DNA of 5,431 bases from Methylomicrobium sp. (GTDB taxonomy: Bacteria; Pseudomonadota; Gammaproteobacteria; Methylococcales; Methylomonadaceae), in contig SLIO01000128.1 in assembly GCA_007135635.1 (NCBI GenBank), positions 1 to 5,431 on the forward strand, read 5' to 3'. The notes beneath the pieces are model-generated. The model saw nothing but the letters and a program-made list of their open reading frames with translations. It made no database searches and had not been told where the DNA came from. The position numbers and the translations under genes are program-made. Positions 1 to 3,989 of this stretch are shown one piece after another. The first letter of the stretch is position 1. Each line of letters begins with the position of its first letter.

Positions 1-4
1 GCAT

Positions 5-33
5 AACATTTATAGGGTCCCGTACCGCACACC
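5..33 (+). repeat. Extragenic GTAGGGTG-type repeat, copy A
   Basis: This 29-bp segment matches 61-89 at 23 of 29 positions with a constant offset of 56 bp. The shared pattern is AACATT, two variable bases, TAGGGT, then CCG and CGC blocks ending in CACC. Similar TAGGGTGCGC-type interspersed repeats are, as I recall, common between genes of gammaproteobacteria. Family identity was not checked. Confidence 0.55.
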
Positions 34-60
34 TTTTTTAGGGCATTTCGCTTATTGCGG

Positions 61-89
61 AACATTCGTAGGGTGCCGCATCGCGCACC
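61..89 (+). repeat. Extragenic GTAGGGTG-type repeat, copy B
   Basis: This is the second direct copy of the 29-bp repeat. Its core GTAGGGTGCCGCATCGCG is closer to the inverted copy at 128-149 than copy A is, so copies B and C can pair into a long imperfect stem in RNA or single-stranded DNA, with a 38-nt loop. Confidence 0.6.
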
Positions 90-127
90 TGGATCAGGAA
101 CTGTCGTCGAGTTCGGTGTCGAGGAAA

Positions 128-149
128 GGTTCACGATGCGCACCCTACT
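128..149 (-). repeat. Extragenic GTAGGGTG-type repeat, copy C (inverted)
   Basis: The reverse complement reads GTAGGGTGCGCATCGTGA followed by ACC. This equals copy B apart from one missing base and two substitutions. The opposite orientation to copies A and B makes this a small inverted-repeat block, as in REP/BIME-like or MITE-like elements. No transposase is present nearby. Confidence 0.55.
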
Positions 150-188
150 AGATAAAACGACCGGTGAAGATAAGCGGCTCAATTAAAC

Positions 189-225
189 TGTGTTATTTGA
201 CTCAATCGATAGGTTATATGACACA
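189..225. repeat. Imperfect inverted repeat, possible activator-binding region
   Basis: TGTGTTAT (189-196) faces ATGACACA (218-225): seven of eight positions are complementary, and the spacer is 21 bp. It lies about 130-165 bp upstream of the predicted sigma-54 promoter, a normal distance for an enhancer-binding protein site. The link to such a site is only positional, and the arms are short enough to arise by chance. Confidence 0.2.
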
Positions 226-287
226 CTTTTTGGTGAAGAGATACTGAATATCGAGAGCACTTAATTAAGCCAAAATAAAACTAGAAT

Positions 288-298
288 CCCCCGGGGGG
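288..298. other. C5G6 palindrome
   Basis: Five C are followed directly by six G (288-292, 293-298) inside an otherwise AT-rich stretch. The tract is self-complementary with no loop, so it is a symmetric DNA tract and not a proper RNA hairpin. It sits about 58 bp upstream of the sigma-54 promoter match. Function unknown. Confidence 0.3.
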
Positions 299-355
299 TG
301 GGAATGAATGAGCTTCGGACAAGAAATTGTGAGGATAGTCTCGGATTTTTAAAAG

Positions 356-371
356 TGGCCTCATTTTTGCC
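356..371 (+). promoter_or_regulatory. Sigma-54 (RpoN) -24/-12 promoter
   Basis: The sequence TGGCCTCATTTTTGCC fits the consensus TGGCAC-N5-TTGC. The -24 GG (357-358) and the -12 GC (369-370) are exactly 12 bp apart, the spacing RpoN requires, and the T-rich run before GC also fits. The transcript would start near 382. The only ordinary gene downstream is the VPVPA-CTERM gene at 616. PEP-CTERM-type genes are known to be frequent RpoN targets, activated by the PrsR response regulator with its kinase PrsK. The predicted leader of about 230 nt is unusually long. Confidence 0.65.
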
Positions 372-392
372 TAATATAACCAAGGTAGGGTG

Positions 393-443
393 ATGGCTGT
401 TGTAAAAGGGCTTATTGCTTTTCTATATCAAATTCCTCCTTGA
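393..443 (+). CDS. Possible 16-aa leader peptide ORF
   Basis: An ATG at 393 opens a 16-codon ORF for a short hydrophobic peptide (MAVVKGLIAFLYQIPP) ending in TGA at 441-443. AAGG at 382-385 lies 7 nt before the ATG and could act as ribosome binding site. It falls right at the predicted sigma-54 transcript start, which would leave almost no 5' leader. The final two codons and the first base of the stop form CCTCCTT, which can pair with the AAGGTAGG of its own ribosome binding site. There is no homology support, and an ORF this short can occur by chance. Confidence 0.2.
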   Translation: MAVVKGLIAFLYQIPP

Positions 444-557
444 GTACTGATTAGATCAATTACCTGCTTATAGACGATAGTTAATATAACACCAATGCTA
501 GAACGATAGTTGAGTATTGAAGCTAATCGGGATGAAGACAGGTCGTTGTATTAAAAT

Positions 558-585
558 GCCGCAAACGGTATATTGCGGGCTTTTT
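558..585 (+). terminator. Terminator-like hairpin upstream of the VPVPA-CTERM gene
   Basis: CCGCAA (559-564) pairs with TTGCGG (573-578) around an 8-nt loop. An outer G-C pair (558/580) adds to the stem if G579 bulges, and a run of five T follows (581-585). This is a compact rho-independent terminator. It lies between the sigma-54 promoter and the gene at 616, leaving only about 20 bp before the ribosome binding site. It could therefore end a leader or small RNA of about 200 nt, or act as an attenuator. A weak sigma-70 -10-like TAAAAT (552-557) overlaps its left edge. Confidence 0.6.
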
Positions 586-604
586 ACTTCAATTCAATAG
601 AAAC

Positions 605-609
605 AGAGG
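605..609 (+). promoter_or_regulatory. Ribosome binding site AGAGG deciding the start at 616
   Basis: In-frame ATG codons lie at 613, 616 and 622. AGAGG is 3, 6 and 12 nt from them respectively, so 616 has the best spacing. The choice does not affect the signal peptide. Confidence 0.5.
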
Positions 610-615
610 TACATG

Positions 616-1320
616 ATGGAAATGAAAAAATCAATGCTGATTGCGGCGCTGTCCGTGTTCAGCTTCTCTACTGGCGCAACTTATGCGTCCGGCGAGCCTT
701 ATACGTTATTTGAACCCGAGTTGACTTGGGTGGACGGAACCGGAACGGCGAACGGTGTGTTAATGGGTAACGGCGAAAGAACCATTGCCGGTTATCAGTT
801 TTTGGTGACCGTTCAGGGTGAGGTGGATGTTTTTACGCGGACAAGCACGGACGATGGACAAGCATCCCTTTTCATCTTTCAAAAAGATGCGGTAGGGAGT
901 GATTGGTCTTTAACGCATTGGTCGAATCAGGCACCTATTGATCCAGTCGATCCGTCAAAGAACATATTTGGCGTTGATATGGTCGGCTATGCGCCACCGC
1001 TTTTGCCTGGTAGTTCCCCTGCAGGTCTCAGAGATCATTTCGAAGTCGGTGAATACATGGCCTTGGTGACAATCGGTGCAGCTGAGATAACCGGTACTGC
1101 GGGTACTAATTCTGTCGGTTTGAAGCTCTCACAAGGTTTCGAGTGGTGGTTTATCGATATTATCGGTCCCGAACTGCATGATATGACGATTACGGCTTCG
1201 CCGAACTCCTCGGCTGTCGTTCAACCGGTGCCCGTTCCTGCTGCTATATGGCTTATGGGTTCGGCGCTGGCCGCGATCGGTGCGCTAGTGCGTAAAAAGC
1301 CAACTACATTGAATGCTTGA
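616..1320 (+). CDS. Secreted VPVPA-CTERM (PEP-CTERM-like) sorting domain protein
   Basis: This is an exported protein of about 234 aa. (Residue numbers here count from the ATG at 613.) It starts with a signal peptide: lysines at 5-6, a hydrophobic stretch at about 8-20, and a probable cut after ATYA near residue 25. The body (about 30-195) is rich in Gly, Thr and aromatic residues, looks like a beta-sandwich and has no cysteine. Its layout loosely recalls the DVUA0089/pre-peptidase-type domains often attached to PEP-CTERM tails; I would not assign it firmly. The C-terminus has the tripartite exosortase signal: VPVPA (206-210), a hydrophobic helix (211-226) and the basic cluster RKK (227-229). 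Such tails are processed by an exosortase at the inner membrane, and the proteins usually end up at the cell surface or in exopolysaccharide. VPxPA forms are typically paired with a dedicated exosortase; none is encoded in this window. The gene stands alone behind a sigma-54 promoter match and a terminator-like hairpin. Confidence 0.88.
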   Translation: MEMKKSMLIAALSVFSFSTGATYASGEPYTLFEPELTWVDGTGTANGVLMGNGERTIAGYQFLVTVQGEVDVFTRTSTDDGQASLFIFQKDAVGSDWSLTHWSNQAPIDPVDPSKNIFGVDMVGYAPPLLPGSSPAGLRDHFEVGEYMALVTIGAAEITGTAGTNSVGLKLSQGFEWWFIDIIGPELHDMTITASPNSSAVVQPVPVPAAIWLMGSALAAIGALVRKKPTTLNA

Positions 1321-1376
1321 TTTGGCTTTATTAGCGTAGCGCACATCGAATAACAACTTGATCAAACGATTTTCCC

Positions 1377-1397
1377 TGCCTTTTGGCAATGTTTTTT
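1377..1397 (+). terminator. Weak terminator candidate after the VPVPA-CTERM gene
   Basis: TGCC (1377-1380), a TTTT loop and GGCA (1385-1388) form a 4-bp hairpin, followed two bases later by G and six T (1392-1397). An alternative stem CCTGC (1375-1379) with GCAGG (1398-1402) would enclose the T run. The position, about 60 bp after the stop codon, is right, but the stem is short. Confidence 0.3.
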
Positions 1398-1582
1398 GCA
1401 GGACTTTAAAGGACATTGCCTACCTTGGGCTTTTGAGCTCCTAAAGAAACGTATGTTTTTTTAACGCAACGGCTGTTGCTTTGGACGAATAAGTTCAAAT
1501 CAATGCATACCGAGTTCTTGGCCTGGAGATGTCGGCTTTCCGTCTCTATGAGCATGGTAGATTTGTCTGAGGTAGAAAAACA

Positions 1583-2461
1583 ATGAATAACATGATTCGA
1601 TCGGTGAGCCGGATCGTAGCCTGTGTTGTGTCGCTGGTTTTCACGGCAACAGGCTACGGTAATGATGAGAGGGGAGAAGCGCCTTTTTTGATTCGGCAAA
1701 GTACAGCGCCGGGGGGCGAATGGCAACTGGAAGCCAAACAAGCCGATCTACATACCTTGATAGGCGCTTTGGCTGAGCGCAGCCGGGTCAAAATTCATTA
1801 TTCCTCTCTACCCGTAACCCCGGTAACTGCGACTTGCGTCGGGCAGGGGGCGGTAGCGCTTTTGCAATGTTTGCTCGGAAACGATATCAACATGCTGTAT
1901 CGGTATCCCGAAACGGACGAAGCCGTTGCCGGCAAGGAAACGGGGGTGCCGCAGGAGATTTGGATATTGGCGTCGTCTTTGAATCCTAAGCCGATTTTAT
2001 CTTCGCAGAGCAGTAATTGTTCAGGATTAGAAGAGCGGAAACATACGGTTTCTATTGGATGGTCGCAGGACGAACAGCAAAACCGCACGGATACCCGCGA
2101 TTTAATTGAGCGAACCGAGTCCGGTCGTGCCGAACTGCGTGCACAAGCCTTAGCTGCGATCGCGCGCTTGGGTAAATCCGCCGAACCGGAATTAGTTGAT
2201 GCGGCGATCAAAGGTTTGACCGATCGTGACGCTTTCGTTCGAGAGCAAGCGCTCCATGCGCTGTCTCAAGCCGAGAGCGATCCGGCGGTGCTAGGGATGT
2301 ACGTTCAGCAAGCTCTGCTAGACCCTGAAGCCGGTGTGAGATTGATGGCGCTTGATGCGGTCGGGGACGATTTTGTGCTTTTGCAACAAGCCTTGCAAGA
2401 CAGCGATGTGACGGTTCGCGAATTAGCCGGAATGAAATTGGAGTCGCTGCTCAAATATTGA
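1583..2461 (+). CDS. Exported STN-like domain and HEAT-repeat protein
   Basis: This 292-aa protein starts at an ATG 9 nt behind TGAGGT (1568-1573). Residues 1-26 form a signal peptide with a hydrophobic core at 11-22 and a likely cut after GYG. Residues about 47-108 match the STN fold (secretin and TonB short N-terminal domain): 'LEAKQADLHTLIGALAERS' followed by a beta-alpha unit with VALLQCLLG and LYRY. C85 and C96 could form a disulfide. A polar linker (about 132-180) leads to two or three HEAT-like helical repeats (183-292) with typical spacing such as RAQALAAIARLG, REQALHALSQ and VRLMALDAVG. HEAT repeats bind proteins, and STN domains occur in secretins, TonB receptors and FecR-type sensors, so a periplasmic scaffold or secretion accessory role is plausible. 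No catalytic motif is seen. The small secreted-protein gene follows after 63 bp without an intervening terminator, so co-transcription is likely. Exact function unknown. Confidence 0.85.
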   Translation: MNNMIRSVSRIVACVVSLVFTATGYGNDERGEAPFLIRQSTAPGGEWQLEAKQADLHTLIGALAERSRVKIHYSSLPVTPVTATCVGQGAVALLQCLLGNDINMLYRYPETDEAVAGKETGVPQEIWILASSLNPKPILSSQSSNCSGLEERKHTVSIGWSQDEQQNRTDTRDLIERTESGRAELRAQALAAIARLGKSAEPELVDAAIKGLTDRDAFVREQALHALSQAESDPAVLGMYVQQALLDPEAGVRLMALDAVGDDFVLLQQALQDSDVTVRELAGMKLESLLKY

Positions 2462-2524
2462 TGAGTATCGACCCATAGGAAAACCATAAAAAAATTTGAT
2501 AACTTAATACGAGGACTCAACACG

Positions 2525-2995
2525 ATGAACATAATACCTAAAACTTTACAAAAAACCCTTGTCTCGGCGGCTATTTTAATCGGCTTTTCGATAAGTGATA
2601 CAGTATCGGCGCATGACTTAAATCAGTCGTTGGTTGGTGGTCAGGCGCCGGGAAATGAAAGGGTGGATCTGTTTCTGGTGCAATGTTTTAGCGATCCCGG
2701 ATTGGGCGGCGGAGCAACTGCCGATGAACTCGCTGTACGGGTACAAAAAAGAGCGCCTAGTAATAGTTTTTTGAGCGTGCAAGTGATGAAAGGCGGTGAG
2801 ATTAAGAATACCGTTGTTAGCACCACCGCCAATGTTTGGAGTCCTTGGATTTATGTACAACAAGGCAATGGCGATTACACGATGTCCGTGAACCAATCTC
2901 ATGCTGTTAATACCCTTTATAGAGTGGAATACCATTGCCAAAGAGCTGACGGTACGCATACCGGGACCGGCATCATCACGTTGCAAAACCAATAA
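2525..2995 (+). CDS. Small secreted protein of unknown function with predicted N-terminal His
   Basis: This 156-aa protein starts at an ATG 9 nt behind GAGGA (2511-2515). The signal peptide is clear: lysines at 6 and 10, a hydrophobic core at 12-23, and a very good VSA cut site after residue 29. The mature protein of about 127 aa then begins His30-Asp31. It has exactly two cysteines, C54 (LVQCFSD) and C138 (EYHCQRA), well placed to join an early and a late beta-strand. Several segments alternate like beta-strands (47-53, 69-75, 83-89, 108-112, 131-137), suggesting a small beta-sandwich. Further histidines are at 126, 137 and 145. I recall similar small proteins starting HD..SL in methylotroph-type gammaproteobacteria but cannot name a family. 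It follows the STN/HEAT gene by 63 bp and is followed by a strong terminator, so it is probably the last gene of that unit. Confidence 0.8.
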   Translation: MNIIPKTLQKTLVSAAILIGFSISDTVSAHDLNQSLVGGQAPGNERVDLFLVQCFSDPGLGGGATADELAVRVQKRAPSNSFLSVQVMKGGEIKNTVVSTTANVWSPWIYVQQGNGDYTMSVNQSHAVNTLYRVEYHCQRADGTHTGTGIITLQNQ

Positions 2996-3010
2996 TAATT
3001 CTTGATTAAG

Positions 3011-3049
3011 CGCTCAGGCTTCGCTGATGAAAGCTTGAGAGCGTTTTTT
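3011..3049 (+). terminator. Rho-independent terminator after the small secreted-protein gene
   Basis: The outer stem CGCTC (3011-3015) pairs with GAGCG (3039-3043). The inner stem AGGCTT (3016-3021) pairs with AAGCTT (3031-3036) with one G-U pair, and the 3' arm carries a 2-nt bulge. The loop is 9 nt and six T follow at once (3044-3049). It begins 15 bp after the stop codon and closes the 1583-2995 transcription unit. Confidence 0.88.
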
Positions 3050-3059
3050 GAATAATTCT

Positions 3060-3082
3060 CGATCGGTTAATTCAATCGATCG
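3060..3082. repeat. Inverted repeat between the two gene units
   Basis: CGATCGGTT (3060-3068) faces AATCGATCG (3074-3082) around a 5-bp centre, giving a 9-bp stem with one G-U pair. No T run follows on either strand, so it is not a normal terminator. It lies between the terminator at 3049 and the TlpA-like gene, where an operator or promoter for that cluster should be, which makes a regulator binding site possible. Confidence 0.35.
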
Positions 3083-3166
3083 GGGGCATTCCTAAACTAC
3101 ATCAAGGTTCTCCCATTTTTTTCTGTTACTTTGAAAAATTCCCTTGCCGTTAACAACTCCAAAAAT

Positions 3167-3667
3167 ATGTTCTCTGTTGTATTCCGTTCTATTATTTTAT
3201 TGAGTCTCTTTTTTTCGATGAGCCTTGGACGTGCCGATTGGTCCGGTCAATCCGCGCCGAAGTGCGACTTGACTCATATGAACGACGGTCAGTCGCTGGA
3301 TTGGACGTTGCTTGAAGGCAAGGTCGTCTATCTCGATTTTTGGGCTTCATGGTGTATTCCGTGCGTGCAGTCTTTCCCGTTCATGACGCAAATGCAACGC
3401 GAACTCAAGGAGCAAGGCTTGGTCGTGATTGCGGTCAATGTTGACGAAGAGCGTAAAGATGCTGAAGAATTTTTGTCCCGTTATCCTGCCGGGTTCATCG
3501 TCGTTTCGGATCCTCAGCAAGCCTGTGCCCAAACTTATGCGGTAAAAGCCATGCCTTCATCCTATGTGATCGATCGGCAAGGAAAAATACGAGACGTGCA
3601 TCTTGGATTTAGACGGGGAGAATCGCAGCAGTTTAGAACGATCGTCGAGCGCATTTTAGCCGAGTAG
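3167..3667 (+). CDS. Periplasmic TlpA-like thioredoxin-fold protein (WCIPC)
   Basis: This is a thiol-disulfide protein of the TlpA/ResA type that probably works in the periplasm or on its membrane. Numbered from an alternative TTG start at 3131 (178 aa), the active site is W74-C75-I76-P77-C78 in the context FWASWCIPC. The cis-proline is P142 (AMPSSYVID), and the strand VVIAVNVDE (98-106) is typical of TlpA proteins. C45 and C132 are two extra cysteines. The chosen ATG at 3167 gives 166 aa with signal sequence MFSVVFRS-IILLSLFFSM and a cut after GRA. Neither start has a clear ribosome binding site. The TTG form would give a longer n-region with two lysines, so the start is uncertain. The Cys-tailed DUF4266 lipoprotein and the DUF3570 protein follow on the same strand. 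This neighbourhood suggests a dedicated reductase or oxidase for one of those proteins, not cytochrome c maturation. It is not DsbA-like, because the motif and length are those of TlpA. Confidence 0.88.
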   Translation: MFSVVFRSIILLSLFFSMSLGRADWSGQSAPKCDLTHMNDGQSLDWTLLEGKVVYLDFWASWCIPCVQSFPFMTQMQRELKEQGLVVIAVNVDEERKDAEEFLSRYPAGFIVVSDPQQACAQTYAVKAMPSSYVIDRQGKIRDVHLGFRRGESQQFRTIVERILAE

Positions 3668-3694
3668 ACGTTTGCTTCAGATCTGTTTAAGGGT

Positions 3695-3729
3695 GTGTTT
3701 ATCAAGCCTTTTTTGACTGATTGAAACAC
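3695..3729. repeat. Imperfect hairpin between the TlpA-like and DUF4266 genes
   Basis: GTGTTTATCA (3695-3704) pairs with TGATTGAAACAC (3718-3729), ten base pairs with a 2-nt bulge. The 13-nt loop contains a run of six T. There is no T run after the stem, so it is a poor terminator. In the 91-bp gap inside a likely operon it may be an mRNA processing or stability element, or an operator. Confidence 0.3.
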
Positions 3730-3758
3730 TCTATTGATTTAAGTATGGATTAAGCATA

Positions 3759-3989
3759 ATGATACGCAGAGTATTAAACGCCCGGCCTTGGCCGATCAGT
3801 TTGCTGAGCCTAGCCCTGCTGCAAGGTTGTTCAACCGTTCAGCCTTGGGAACGCGGCATTTTGGCCAAGCCGCAAATGGCGTTGGACCCGTATCCGCTAC
3901 AAAGCGAGTTGAGAGGGCATAATTACGGTAGCCGCGAAGCGGCAGGTCCTGGCATTTCCGGTAGCGGAGGCGGCTGTGGCTGTTATTGA
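3759..3989 (+). CDS. DUF4266 domain lipoprotein
   Basis: This short lipoprotein (76 aa, the usual family size) has a basic n-region (R3, R4, R9), a hydrophobic core (12-21) and the lipobox LLQGC with lipidated C24. Ser at +2 favours sorting to the outer membrane. The DUF4266 hallmarks follow: VQPWERG (27-33), a Pro-rich middle with MALDPYPL (40-47), the HNYGSREAA segment (54-62), and a Gly-rich tail ending in GGGCGCY with C73 and C75. The function is not known. Two cysteines one residue apart at the flexible end suggest a disulfide, metal or modification site, which fits the TlpA-like protein encoded just upstream. The ribosome binding site is weak. The last 14 bp overlap the start of the DUF3570 gene, and the tail codons supply that gene's ribosome binding site, so the two products are probably made together. 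Confidence 0.9.
   Translation: MIRRVLNARPWPISLLSLALLQGCSTVQPWERGILAKPQMALDPYPLQSELRGHNYGSREAAGPGISGSGGGCGCY
3966..3970 (+). promoter_or_regulatory. GGAGG ribosome binding site for the DUF3570 gene, inside the DUF4266 coding region
   Basis: GGAGG lies 5 nt before the GTG at 3976. It is built from the Gly codons of the DUF4266 tail (GGC/GGA run). This strong match decides the GTG start for the DUF3570 gene, which otherwise has no ATG near its signal peptide. Confidence 0.75.

Larger units (their letters stand above)
1..612. other. Long non-coding leader region with repeats and regulatory signals
   Basis: No open reading frame of normal gene size is visible on either strand. The left third (to about 150) is occupied by a degenerate GC-rich repeat family. 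The stretch 150-355 is AT-richer and holds an imperfect inverted repeat and a C5G6 palindrome. The right half holds a sigma-54 promoter match, a possible tiny leader ORF and a terminator-like hairpin, all upstream of the VPVPA-CTERM gene. No tRNA, CRISPR or transposase sequence was recognised. The end of an upstream gene could lie just left of the window but none is detectable. Confidence 0.7.

Noticed and set aside
372..520. Short direct repeats TAATATAAC (372, 482), ACGATAGTT (474, 503) and TGAGTA-TGA (441, 511)
   Set aside because: The copies are 9-10 bp, have inconsistent spacing and lie in AT-rich DNA, so chance is sufficient; not an array or iteron set.
1323..1337. Possible sigma-54 promoter (TGGCTTTATTAGC) just after the VPVPA-CTERM gene
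   Set aside because: GG to GC spacing is 10 bp, not 12.
1519..1536. Possible second sigma-54 promoter (TTGGCC...CGGCT) before the STN/HEAT gene
   Set aside because: The GG and GC elements are not 12 bp apart in any register, so RpoN spacing fails.
1406..1741. Minus-strand open frame of 111 codons spanning the gap and the start of the STN/HEAT gene
   Set aside because: It overlaps a well-supported + strand gene with signal peptide and ribosome binding site, and its translation is Arg/Ser/Cys-rich without domain features.
2157..2164. GCGATCGC octamer (HIP1-like) in the HEAT region
   Set aside because: It is a single copy inside a coding region, and the abundant CGATCG elsewhere is only a 6-mer; no evidence of a HIP1-type genome.
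1798..2211. Minus-strand open frame of 137 codons inside the STN/HEAT gene
   Set aside because: It is antisense to a gene with clear domains, its composition is typical of a shadow frame, and no signal or motif is seen.
2618..2992. Minus-strand open frame of 124 codons opposite the small secreted-protein gene
   Set aside because: The + strand gene has a ribosome binding site, signal peptide and terminator; the antisense frame has none of these.
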